Shown here piece after piece: positions 7,942 through 16,699 of a stretch of 64,000 nucleotides of DNA. Numbering within the stretch: position 1 is the first letter of the stretch; every line of letters begins with the position of its first letter. This DNA comes from Corynebacterium sp. p3-SID1145 (GTDB lineage: Bacteria; Actinomycetota; Actinomycetes; Mycobacteriales; Mycobacteriaceae): positions 62,001 to 126,000 of the forward strand of contig JALXXC010000002.1 of the NCBI GenBank assembly GCA_025144245.1, in the 5' to 3' direction. A model generated the notes under the pieces. It was not told the origin of the DNA and made no database searches. It saw only the letters and a program-made list of their open reading frames with translations. Both the position numbers and the translations under genes were made by a program.

Positions 7942-10900
7942 TTAGAACGGCAGGGTCTTGCGGAAGTTCTCAAACATCTCGCGTGCCTGCGGGAACAGCG
8001 GGCTCAGGAGAGCAGCCACACCCAGCAGAGCTGCGAGCACGCCGAAGAACACGCCAATGGACGAACCAGCGTTTCCATTCGACGAACCGGAAGACCCGGA
8101 AGATCCGGAAGATCCGTCAGACGAATTCGAGGAGCCAGACCCATCCTTCGCCCACGGCGAAATGAGGTCGATGTCCTGCTCAGTGTCGACGCCGGCAGCG
8201 TTCATCGCGCCGAAGAAGATGTCGGTCTCGTCGATCTGGCCGGTGAAGTTCGCCGCCCCCGGGCCGGAGGCCGCGACGCGAACCTGGGCACCGGTGTGCT
8301 GCTGGCCGCCGAGGGCGTCCTTCGGGTCGTTGGACTTCGCGGTGGAGTACAGCAGGGACATGTCAGCATCGTCCGCGGTCTTCAGTTTGGTGGTCAAGCC
8401 GGCGGTCGGTTTCTGGTTGTAGGTGATCATCGGGGTCTGGGCGTGGTCGGCGGTGGCGACGATCAGGGTCGGCTCACCGGTCTCCTCCACCCAGTCTTGG
8501 ACGACCTTGATGGACTCGTCCCACTGGCGGATCTCGCCGATCATTCCGCAGGCGTCGGCACCGTGGCTGGCCTTGTCCGGGGACGCCGCCTCAACGTGGA
8601 GGACGAAGCCCTTGTCATTCTGAAGCAGTTCCAGGGATTTGCGGGTCATGGCCGCAAGCGTCGGGATATCGTCGGTGTACTTGGGGTTAGCCTCGCAGCG
8701 CTGTGCTTCCTTCATCGCGCCATCTTCCGTCGGAACGGTCTCCTTGTAGATGCGCGGCATGTGGCTCGGGGAGAAGAGGCCCAGGACCGGCTTGTCGGAG
8801 TTCTTCACTGCGTCGAGGCTCTTAGCGTCGTTGACGATCTCGAAGCCGTTGTCGCGCGCATTGTCCAGAACGGTCTTGCCCTTGGTCCAGGTGGTGTCGC
8901 CGTTCTTGCCGTCGACCATCACCTCGGTGTCGAAGTACTCGGCGCCGCCGCCGAGGGTGACGTCGGCGCGGACGTCGACAAGCTGCTCGGAGATGGAGCC
9001 GAGACCACCGTTTTCGCGACGCTGTGCGTCTTGCGCTACCTTCTTCTCGCCGGATGGCGCGTAGTCCGCGCGGTCCAGGGCGTGGACGGCGAATGCCGCC
9101 GGGGTGGCGTCCTGAATCTCCGCGGTGGAAACGTTGCCGACCTTCATGCCGGCAGCCTTTGCAAGCTCAGCCATGGTCGGAACCGGCTTGCCGTTGTTGT
9201 CGATGCCCAGACCGCCGTTGTAGGTCTTGATGCCGGAGTAGAGGGCGGAACCGGACGCAGCGGAGTCGGTGACGTAATCCGGCTTGCCGGTCTCCCTATT
9301 CAGGGAGTACGTGGTGTGGTAACCGGTGTACTCGAGGTTGTCCGCGGCCTCGAAACGGCCGTTAGCGCCGTGCAGGTAGTTGCGGGCAGCGGTGATGTCG
9401 GCGTCGGCGGTGCCGTCGGCAAGCATGATCACGACGTTCTTCGCCTTGGAGTCGTCGAGGCCTTGGCCCTTCTTGCCGAACTTCGTGCAGTCACCGACCT
9501 GCGGAGCCTCACCTGGTGCGAGCTGGTAGCAGAGTTCCCCGTTAGCCTCGTTGCGGGCAGTGACGTCGCGCGCGACCGGGTTCGTGTTGACCTCCCAGTC
9601 GCCGAGGCCGAGGGCATTGGCCATGACGTAGAAAGCGTCGGTCTGATCGATCTGGCCGAAGACGTTCTCCGATGCCGGGCCGAACGCGGCGATGCGCACC
9701 TGGGCGCCGGTGTGCTGCATGGAGAAGTCGCCCTTTTCCACATCGGGGACGGGCACGGTGCCGAATGCGACGGACATGTTCGCGCCGTCGTGGGTGTGCA
9801 GGCGGGTGGTCGCGGCCGGGGAATCCTGGCCGTCCGGAACGATCTGCGCAGTGTGGGCGTGGTCTGCGGTGACGACTACCAGGGTCTCGCCGTCCTTCTT
9901 GGCGAAATCGACAGCGGCGTCCACTGTATCCTCGAGACGCTTGAGCTCGCCGATGAAGCCGCAGGCGTCGCCATCGTGGTCGGCCTTGTCGATCGAAGCG
10001 GACTCTACTTGCAGGAAGAAGCCCTTCTCCTCGTTCGGCTTGTCCAGCAGCTCGATGGCCTTAGTGGTCATGTCCGCCAACTCCGGCTCGTTGCCGATAT
10101 TGGCTTCCTTACAGGTGGTGGGCTCGGCGGTCGCGCCGCCCTTGGTCGGGGTGGAGGACTCGAAGCGGCGGGTCATGTTCTTGTCGTGGAACAGGCCCAG
10201 AACCGGTTTGTCCTGGTTCGCTTCGGTGACTGCGGCGAGCTCGTCGCGGGTGCGGACAATCTTGTAGCCGTTAGCTTCGGCGTTCTCTGCGACGGTCTTG
10301 TCCTTCTCCCACTTGGTGTCGAACTTCGCGTCGCCTTCGAGGAACGGGTTGGTGTTGCCGCTGTCCGCCATCACCTTGGTGTCGAAGTACTTGGCACCGC
10401 CGCCGAGAGTGACGTCTGCGCGAGTGTCGATGAGCTGCTCGGAGATGGAGCCAATGCCGCCGTTCTCGCGGGCTTCGCCGCCCTTGACCGGCTTAGTGTC
10501 GCCGGAAGGCGCGTAGTAGCCGCGCTGCGAACTGTGGGACCCCATGGAGGCCGGGGTGGCGTCCTGGATCTCGGAGGTGGTCACGTTACCGGTGCGCATG
10601 CCGGAGTTCTTGGCCATCTCGAGCAGGTTGATGTGGGCGTTCTTCTTGATGTCCACGCCGAGCGCGCCGTTGTAGCTCTTGGTGCCGGTCGCCCAACCGG
10701 TAGCGGAAGCCGCGGAGTCGGTGACGTAGTTCTTCTTGCCGTCTTCGTCGATGGCGAAGGTGGTGTAGGCACCGGTGGAGGTGAGGTTGTCCAGGCCGTC
10801 GAAGCGGCCGCCGGCACCGAGCAGGTAGTTACGGGCCGCGGTGATTTCCTGGTGCCCCATGCCGTCGCCGACGATCATGATGACGTTCTTGGCTTTTTCG

Positions 10901-11115
10901 TCGGAGCGGCCCTGACCGCCTTTGCCGAACTGGGCGCATTCGCCAGGCTTCGGAGCCTTGACGTTGCCGTTGCTGTCGATGGAGATGCACGACGGCTTGC
11001 CGTTGTAGCCCTCGTAATCAAGATCAATTGCTGCTTGAGATGTAGGTGTCGTGGCAACGGTGAGAGCAATGACGCCCACACTCGCGGCCACGGATTTCCA
11101 TGTTGCTGCGCGCAT
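7942..11115 (-). CDS. Secreted, membrane-anchored alkaline phosphatase with two tandem PhoA domains
   Basis: At 1057 aa this is about twice the usual PhoA length. A signal peptide (1-28, ending SQAA) leads to two homologous PhoA domains. Domain 1 has VGDGMG (metal Asp84), VTDSAASATG (nucleophile Ser134), SIDKADH, VTADHAH and QHTGAQ. Domain 2 repeats these as LADGTA, VTDSAASGSA, SPDKASH, ATADHAQ and QHTGAQ. Both retain the substrate-Arg segment (QRGYYAP, DRADYAP). A Ser/Gly-rich linker, a TM helix and a short cationic tail anchor the C-terminus. It would release phosphate from phosphomonoesters outside the cell. It is probably a single transcription unit. Confidence 0.92.
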   Translation of the reverse strand: MRAATWKSVAASVGVIALTVATTPTSQAAIDLDYEGYNGKPSCISIDSNGNVKAPKPGECAQFGKGGQGRSDEKAKNVIMIVGDGMGHQEITAARNYLLGAGGRFDGLDNLTSTGAYTTFAIDEDGKKNYVTDSAASATGWATGTKSYNGALGVDIKKNAHINLLEMAKNSGMRTGNVTTSEIQDATPASMGSHSSQRGYYAPSGDTKPVKGGEARENGGIGSISEQLIDTRADVTLGGGAKYFDTKVMADSGNTNPFLEGDAKFDTKWEKDKTVAENAEANGYKIVRTRDELAAVTEANQDKPVLGLFHDKNMTRRFESSTPTKGGATAEPTTCKEANIGNEPELADMTTKAIELLDKPNEEKGFFLQVESASIDKADHDGDACGFIGELKRLEDTVDAAVDFAKKDGETLVVVTADHAHTAQIVPDGQDSPAATTRLHTHDGANMSVAFGTVPVPDVEKGDFSMQHTGAQVRIAAFGPASENVFGQIDQTDAFYVMANALGLGDWEVNTNPVARDVTARNEANGELCYQLAPGEAPQVGDCTKFGKKGQGLDDSKAKNVVIMLADGTADADITAARNYLHGANGRFEAADNLEYTGYHTTYSLNRETGKPDYVTDSAASGSALYSGIKTYNGGLGIDNNGKPVPTMAELAKAAGMKVGNVSTAEIQDATPAAFAVHALDRADYAPSGEKKVAQDAQRRENGGLGSISEQLVDVRADVTLGGGAEYFDTEVMVDGKNGDTTWTKGKTVLDNARDNGFEIVNDAKSLDAVKNSDKPVLGLFSPSHMPRIYKETVPTEDGAMKEAQRCEANPKYTDDIPTLAAMTRKSLELLQNDKGFVLHVEAASPDKASHGADACGMIGEIRQWDESIKVVQDWVEETGEPTLIVATADHAQTPMITYNQKPTAGLTTKLKTADDADMSLLYSTAKSNDPKDALGGQQHTGAQVRVAASGPGAANFTGQIDETDIFFGAMNAAGVDTEQDIDLISPWAKDGSGSSNSSDGSSGSSGSSGSSNGNAGSSIGVFFGVLAALLGVAALLSPLFPQAREMFENFRKTLPF

Positions 11116-11364
11116 GAAGTCTTCCTGTTCGCTGTAGTCGCTGCGGCTCCGGGAAGGTGCCTGTGACTGGGAAAATGAGAACTAGATGGATTGGAAGCCA
11201 TCCAATTCCCAACCAAAACACAGCTGCTATACAGCAAGGAGACATTCAGGAGAACAGTAGGTTGCTAAAACCTTGGAGGCCCTGCGGTCTCAGAGCTGGT
11301 TTTGTGCACGGTTACAATCATCCGCGCACAAGGCCGTTTCTCGCCCCGGATCTTTGCGCCGCCG
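11116..11364. other. Upstream region of the alkaline phosphatase gene
   Basis: No gene seen. On the minus strand AGGAAG lies 5 nt before the phosphatase ATG, a usable ribosome site. The stretch holds AT-rich sequence (about 11165-11245) suited to a promoter. I could not recognise a PhoR-type tandem box with confidence. Confidence 0.4.
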
Positions 11365-11589
11365 CTAGCGGGCGCAGGTGGCCGTGTTCTCGGCGTCGAG
11401 GCAGTCGTGCTCGAGCGATTCGGCGTGAAGCCATCCGAAGCGGCCGTGAAGAATGATCTCGTCGTAGCACTTCGAGCATCGGCGCACAGAGTTGGGCGAA
11501 TGGCGGTAACCGCTGACGGGTCCGAGCACGTCGGCGGTGAGCGGTCGACCTTCCCGCTCAAGGATCTGGCGGGCGGTGATAGTGGTCAT
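11365..11589 (-). CDS. Small Cys-containing hypothetical protein
   Basis: A 74-aa protein with RRCSKCYDEI in the middle and two further Cys near the C-terminus (EHDC, ATCA), so a small zinc-binding fold is possible. No family is recognised. The start is well supported: AAAGGAG lies 6 nt before the ATG at 11589 on the coding strand. It stands alone between the phosphatase promoter and the YhgE-like gene, both transcribed the same way. Confidence 0.6.
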   Translation of the reverse strand: MTTITARQILEREGRPLTADVLGPVSGYRHSPNSVRRCSKCYDEIILHGRFGWLHAESLEHDCLDAENTATCAR

Positions 11590-11684
11590 GCGCGACTCCT
11601 TTGTTCAGTTATGCGGGGCGTCCTCCCGGTTGTGGGGAACAGCGCAGGAGCCTACATGGCGGCCGCGACGAAGAAGGGCGCGGT

Positions 11685-13232
11685 TTAGCGCTTGTGTTCG
11701 ATAACGTCCTCGGCCTCGAGGACGGCAGTGTCGCCGCGGTCGTCGAAAACGGTTTCGTCGTCGGCGACGTAGTGATCGTCGCCGTAGTCGCCGTCATCGG
11801 AGCCGTAGTCAGAGTCGGCCTCATCAAGCGCGGAGACGGCGGAGGGGCGGCTCATGCGCATGGCCACCAGTCCGATGGCGGCGAGCAGCGCCGACAGCCC
11901 CAGGCCGACCCACATAGCGGTGGTGGATCCGTTGTTGCCGGCGGCCGAGATTGCGGAGGTGCTCCAGTGCATCGGCATCGCGGAGGACACGGCGCGCCAG
12001 ATGGGAGCGACATCGCCGGTGGCGGCGCGGGACCACACCCAGCCGACGGCGGCGGTCTGCAACAGCGCGAAGATTCCGGCGCTGGCGGTGCCGCCGAGTT
12101 CGCCGAAGGCGTCGCGGAGCACCCAGGTGATACCGGCGGAGGCGAGGGTGCCCAGGACGAGCGCGGCGCCTGTGACCGCGATCGCGGTGGGGGTCAGCCC
12201 AGTGCCGAGAATGGTCACGAGGATGGTGCCGGCACCGGCGGCGAGCAGTGTGCCGAGCCCGAGCACGCTCCAACGGGACCGCGTCTCACCGTAGGCGGCG
12301 AGCGCCGCGGCGACTCCGCCGAGCACTGCGAGAGCGCTAACGAGCATCGCGGCGAGCGGCGGGAGGGCTGAGGTCGGGGCATTGCTTGCCGACGCTCCCC
12401 CAGCCCCCGCAACCGGCGCCGGAGCAGGCAGAGCACGCTGGACATCTCCAATGCGGTCCTTGGTGGAGGTGGCCATGTCGTCGACCTTGGCGGCGCCGTC
12501 GGCAAGCTCGTTGACGCCGTCCTTTGCTTCGCCGACCCGGTCGTTCATCTCGCCGAGGCCATTGGCGAGGTCGGCGGCACCGTTGGTCGCGGTGTACACA
12601 CCGTCGTGGTAGGCGTAGCCCGGCGTGGAGAGCTGGTTGGCGAGCTCACGGGAACCATCCTTGAGCTCGGTAAGCTGGGCGGTCCAGTCTGCGGGGAGTT
12701 CGGCGGTGTCGACTTGCTTGCGCAAATCCTCGAGCTGCGTGCGCAGATCCTTGACCTGGGGGTCGTTGCTGCCGCGGGTGCTTTCCAGGGTCTCGTCGAT
12801 GGCGGCGAGGACCTGGCCCCGCACAGCGTCGAACCCGACGACCTGGTCGACGGTGCCGCCGACGCTGTCCGCGAGGCGGGTCGCTCCGTCGGCAAGCTGG
12901 CCGGTGCCGGCCTGGAGCTCGGTCATGCCCTGGGAGAGCTGGTCCGCGCCTTCTTTGGCGGACTTCACGCCGTCGGCGAGCTCGCCGGAGCCGTCGCGGA
13001 GCTGTTCCGTGCCGTCCTTGAGCTTGCTCGTACCTTGGGTGAGGAACCCTGCTTGGGCGCTGGCGTCGCCGGCGGCGCGGCGGGCGTTGCCGAGGTTGTC
13101 GGCGCCGGAGTAGGCAGCGGGCGCGCCGGATGCGTTCTCGGCGCCGCGCGGCACCCACGTCGTGGCTGGATTCATGGGCGCGAATGCTGCGACGACAAGG
13201 ACGGCGAAGGCGAGTAGAACATTCCACTTCAT
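11685..13232 (-). CDS. YhgE/Pip-like membrane protein with heptad-type Gly-Leu repeats
   Basis: A 515-aa protein. One N-terminal TM helix (about 3-20) is followed by a long helical extracytoplasmic region with repeated LxxG units (KLKDGTEQLRDGSGELADG, and so on). Five or six TM helices follow (about 310-465), then an acidic Asp/Tyr-rich cytoplasmic tail. This is the layout of YhgE/phage-infection-protein relatives, some of which act with ABC-2 exporters or ESX-like secretion; the function here is unknown. The ATG at 13232 has TACATT exactly 7 nt upstream (leaderless). It is divergent from the mrp operon. Confidence 0.75.
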   Translation of the reverse strand: MKWNVLLAFAVLVVAAFAPMNPATTWVPRGAENASGAPAAYSGADNLGNARRAAGDASAQAGFLTQGTSKLKDGTEQLRDGSGELADGVKSAKEGADQLSQGMTELQAGTGQLADGATRLADSVGGTVDQVVGFDAVRGQVLAAIDETLESTRGSNDPQVKDLRTQLEDLRKQVDTAELPADWTAQLTELKDGSRELANQLSTPGYAYHDGVYTATNGAADLANGLGEMNDRVGEAKDGVNELADGAAKVDDMATSTKDRIGDVQRALPAPAPVAGAGGASASNAPTSALPPLAAMLVSALAVLGGVAAALAAYGETRSRWSVLGLGTLLAAGAGTILVTILGTGLTPTAIAVTGAALVLGTLASAGITWVLRDAFGELGGTASAGIFALLQTAAVGWVWSRAATGDVAPIWRAVSSAMPMHWSTSAISAAGNNGSTTAMWVGLGLSALLAAIGLVAMRMSRPSAVSALDEADSDYGSDDGDYGDDHYVADDETVFDDRGDTAVLEAEDVIEHKR

Positions 13233-13352
13233 AACGAGCAATGTAATGATTGTGGCGAATGTTGTGTATGTGACACACCGCGTATCGGACTCTACGCTGG
13301 TGAACTGGTACCCTTGAAATGTTTGCCAACCGCTACACAGGCTGGAGCACAC

Positions 13353-16310
13353 ATGGCTCTTCTCTTAGTCTTCGGGCTAGTCGCCGCGACAGTGGTGCTA
13401 TCGCCCGCGCTGGTGCGCGCAATCGACCGCCGGGCGGGGTGGGTGATCGGGCCGGTGTTCTTCGCCGCCGCCGGAATCCTCGCCAACGCCGCGAAAGGCG
13501 GCGCGACACCAGCGTTCTCAACCACCTGGGCGAATGATTTGCTCGGGCCGGGCACCGTGGTCGAGCTCGGGATGCGCGCGGACGGGCTGAGCCTGTTCTT
13601 CGCGCTGCTCGCACTCGTCATTGGTGGTGTGGTGATGCTGTATTCCGCGGCGTATCTGCCGGAAAACGACGGCAACACCAGCTTCTACACGATCATGACA
13701 GCGTTCTCGCTGTCCGTGCTGCTGCTGGTCACGGCCAGCGACGTCGTCGTGCTCTTCATCGGCTGGGAGCTCGTTTCGATCGCGTCGTTCCTGCTCATCG
13801 CCCGCTCCGGTTCCTCGGGTGAGGCGGGCTCGTTCCGCACCCTCGCCCTGACCTTCTTCGGCGGCCTGACCCTGCTCGCGGCACTGGCGGTCGCTGCAGT
13901 GAAGACTGGAACGACACAGCTCGACGGCATTCTGTCGTCCTCTGTGTGGGCCGCGGACCCGCAGCTGACCACGACGGTCGCTGTGCTGATCGCGTTCTCC
14001 GGCTTCACCAAGGCCGCGCAGTTCCCGTTCCACTTCTGGCTGCCGGAGGCGATGGCGGCGGCGACCCCGGTATCGGCATTCCTGCACGCGGCGGCCGTCG
14101 TCAAGGCCGGTGTCTACCTGTTGCTGCGCTTCTCCACGATCTTCGGTTCGAACCCGGCGTGGAACACGATCCTCGTCACCTTCGGCCTGGGCACGGCTCT
14201 GATGTCGGCACTGTTCGCGATCACGAAGACGGACCTGAAGCACCTCACCGCGTACTCGACGGTCTCGCACCTGGGCTGGATTGTCGCTGCGGTGGGCATC
14301 GGCACCCCGGCGGCGTACGCGGCGGCACTCGTGCACACGCTCGCGCACGCGCTGTTCAAGTCGTCGCTGTTCATGCTCATCGGTGTCGTGGACCACGAGA
14401 CGGGTACCCGCGACATCCGCCGCCTGGGCAAGATTTACGACAAAATGCCGTTCACGTTCGCGTCGGTGGTTGTGGCGGCCGCGTCGATGGCTGCGGTCCC
14501 GCCCCTGTTCGGCTTCGTGTCCAAGGAGTCGATTCTGGAGGCGTTCCATTCCAGCCGGTACGGCGCGGTCCTGCTCGTCGTCGCCGGTGTCGCGGCGTTT
14601 TTGACCTTCGTGTACTCCGCGAAGATCGTCTTCGGTGCGTTCATCGACGGCACGCGCGACATGAGCCACGTCCACGAAGCGCCGGTCTCGCTGTGGCTAC
14701 CGGCCGCGGTTCCGGGCCTCATGTCCGTCCCGGTGGTCTTCGGGCTTTCGCTTATCGACGCCCCCATCACCCGCGCCGTCCACTCCATCAGCGGCGGCTC
14801 CACGTTCGAATCCCACCTGGCTCTCTGGCACGGTGTCACGTGGCCGTTCATCGTGTCTGCGCTGGTGCTGGCTGCGGGCATCGGGTTCATCTTCGTGCGC
14901 AAGACGGTCTTTGCAGCCCTGGAGAACAGGGTGCTTCTCCCCTACTCCGGCAACGACGTTCTGCGGATGATCGTGAACGCCTCGGAGAAGGCCGGCCGCT
15001 TCGCTGGCTCCATGGCTGATTCCTACAACCCGTCGCGCCACCTGAAGTGGCTCGTCGGTGTGGTTGTGCTGCTGGGTGCTGTGACCGCACTGTTCACCAC
15101 TGGCGTGGACGGTGTGGTGCCGGCACCGCGCACCGAAGGCCTGGACAACTACTGGGACCTGCTGCCGCTGGCGATTGTCGCGGTGTCGGTGGTCGGCATG
15201 GTCGCGACTCCGAAGCGCATGACCGCCGCGATCCTGCTCGGCACCGTCGGTGTCGGCGTGAGCCTGCAGATGCTGCTGCTCGGCGCGCCCGATGTCGCTC
15301 TGACGCAGTTTACGGTGGAGGCGCTCACCGTCGTGGTGATCATGATGGTGCTGCGTTACCAGCCGCGTCTCTTCCCGGATGTGTCCAAGCGCCGCAAGAC
15401 GCTGTCGGCGATCTTCGCCGTCGCGGCTGGCCTGGTGGCATTCGCCGGTGTCTACGCCCTGACGGGCCGCCGCGAGCGCTCCGACCTGGCCATGTGGTAC
15501 CTGACCGAGGGCGGGAAGATGACCGGCGCAGACAATATTGTCGCCGTGATCATCGTGGAGTTCCGTGGCTTCGATACCCTCGGCGAGCTGTCCGTGCTGG
15601 GCATGGCCGCCGTGGTCATCGCCGCGGTGACGTCCTCGGTGCCCCGCCACGACTTCCAGAAGGGCACCCGTCCAGCGCCGTTCGGCCAGTCGCGCCTGAA
15701 CACCTTGCCTCTGCGCAAGGTGACCAAACTGATCATCCCGGTCCTGGTCGTGCTGTCGGTCCTGATCTTCTTCCGCGGCCACACCGCCCCCGGCGGCGGG
15801 TTCATCGCCGCCCTGGTGCTGGCCACCGCCTTCGTGCTGAGCTACCTCTCGCAGGGTTCCGACACGAATGCCGTCGGCGAGAAGACTCCGATCCGCCTCG
15901 CCGGAATCGGCATCATCGTCGCGATCTCGTCGGGCTTCCTCGGCCTGGTCGAGGGCGGCTTCCTCTATGCCATCCACGGCGAGATCGCCGGGGAGCACAT
16001 GACCACGTCGCTGATCTTCGACGGCGGCATCTACCTCGCGGTGCTGGGCATGCTTACCATGGCCATCAACGGCATGGGCGGCTACCTGCGTCCCGGCGCG
16101 GACCGTGAGCAACTCGTCTACCACCGCGGCGAGGAAAATCCGCTCCCGGACATCCCCGCAGACATGGAAGACCAGGCAGTGGACCCGCACCCGCGTCCCA
16201 TCAACCCGTCATCCGAACCGGTGGATCTCGCCCGCGCTGTCATTTCCGGCTCGCGCGGCAACCCGACACGGGAGAAGACGGACGACAACGGCCAGAACGG
16301 AGGCGCATAA
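13353..16310 (+). CDS. mrpA: Mrp Na+/H+ antiporter subunit A (fused A-B type)
   Basis: A 985-aa, very hydrophobic protein. The N-terminal two-thirds is NuoL/MrpA-like, with conserved charged segments such as FIGWELVSIASF, HFWLPEAMAAATPVSAFLHAA and KTDLKHLTAYSTVSHLG. The last 170 or so residues match MrpB (FFRGHTAPGGGFIAALV). It is the main ion-translocating subunit of a multisubunit cation/proton antiporter for pH and Na+ homeostasis. GGAG lies 6 nt upstream of the chosen ATG. The stop overlaps the mrpC start (TAATG). No separate mrpB is present, as expected for the fused type. Confidence 0.95.
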   Translation: MALLLVFGLVAATVVLSPALVRAIDRRAGWVIGPVFFAAAGILANAAKGGATPAFSTTWANDLLGPGTVVELGMRADGLSLFFALLALVIGGVVMLYSAAYLPENDGNTSFYTIMTAFSLSVLLLVTASDVVVLFIGWELVSIASFLLIARSGSSGEAGSFRTLALTFFGGLTLLAALAVAAVKTGTTQLDGILSSSVWAADPQLTTTVAVLIAFSGFTKAAQFPFHFWLPEAMAAATPVSAFLHAAAVVKAGVYLLLRFSTIFGSNPAWNTILVTFGLGTALMSALFAITKTDLKHLTAYSTVSHLGWIVAAVGIGTPAAYAAALVHTLAHALFKSSLFMLIGVVDHETGTRDIRRLGKIYDKMPFTFASVVVAAASMAAVPPLFGFVSKESILEAFHSSRYGAVLLVVAGVAAFLTFVYSAKIVFGAFIDGTRDMSHVHEAPVSLWLPAAVPGLMSVPVVFGLSLIDAPITRAVHSISGGSTFESHLALWHGVTWPFIVSALVLAAGIGFIFVRKTVFAALENRVLLPYSGNDVLRMIVNASEKAGRFAGSMADSYNPSRHLKWLVGVVVLLGAVTALFTTGVDGVVPAPRTEGLDNYWDLLPLAIVAVSVVGMVATPKRMTAAILLGTVGVGVSLQMLLLGAPDVALTQFTVEALTVVVIMMVLRYQPRLFPDVSKRRKTLSAIFAVAAGLVAFAGVYALTGRRERSDLAMWYLTEGGKMTGADNIVAVIIVEFRGFDTLGELSVLGMAAVVIAAVTSSVPRHDFQKGTRPAPFGQSRLNTLPLRKVTKLIIPVLVVLSVLIFFRGHTAPGGGFIAALVLATAFVLSYLSQGSDTNAVGEKTPIRLAGIGIIVAISSGFLGLVEGGFLYAIHGEIAGEHMTTSLIFDGGIYLAVLGMLTMAINGMGGYLRPGADREQLVYHRGEENPLPDIPADMEDQAVDPHPRPINPSSEPVDLARAVISGSRGNPTREKTDDNGQNGGA

Positions 16311-16699
16311 TGATCTACGCGGCCACCATCGGAATCCTCGTCGCAGGGGCGGTGTACCTGATCATGCAACGCGGCATGGTGCGCATCGTCCTCGGCATGT
16401 CGCTGCTCGGCCACGCCAGCAACCTGATGCTTCTCGCTGCGGGCAACGGCGCCTGGCGCGGGGAGGCGTTCCCCTCCCAGACGTCCATGGACCAGATGGC
16501 CGACCCGCTCCCCCAGGCATTCGTGCTGACAGCCATCGTCATCGCGATGGCCACCACCACGATCCTGCTCCTGCTGGCGGCACTGGGGCGTGACGACGAC
16601 ACCATCGACAATATTCTCGACACCGAACAGGCAGCCAAGCTCGGCCCGCACGCCTTGACGACGGCCGGCCGCAACGCCCACAAGGGGGTGCACAACTAA
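16310..16699 (+). CDS. mrpC: Mrp antiporter subunit C
   Basis: A 129-aa NuoK-like protein with three TM helices; GMVRIVLGMSLLGHASNLMLLA and DPLPQAFVLTAIVI are typical MrpC segments. It shares one base with the mrpA stop and ends directly before the mrpD ATG, so translation is coupled through the operon. The C-terminal 30 residues are a polar cytoplasmic extension. Confidence 0.95.
   Translation: MIYAATIGILVAGAVYLIMQRGMVRIVLGMSLLGHASNLMLLAAGNGAWRGEAFPSQTSMDQMADPLPQAFVLTAIVIAMATTTILLLLAALGRDDDTIDNILDTEQAAKLGPHALTTAGRNAHKGVHN

Noticed and set aside
8296..11166. 956-aa plus-strand open frame opposite the alkaline phosphatase
   Set aside because: It is the antisense shadow of a GC-rich gene. The translation is low-complexity Val/Gly/Leu without any domain, and the minus strand carries clear PhoA motifs twice.
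12400..13100. Repeated Gly/Leu/Asp units as a surface-repeat toxin
   Set aside because: The LxxG heptads plus terminal TM bundle fit the YhgE/Pip layout better than an RTX or adhesin.
14697..16190. 497-aa minus-strand frame opposite mrpA
   Set aside because: Composition (His/Arg/Gln/Asp) is that of reverse-complemented hydrophobic codons; mrpA is clear.
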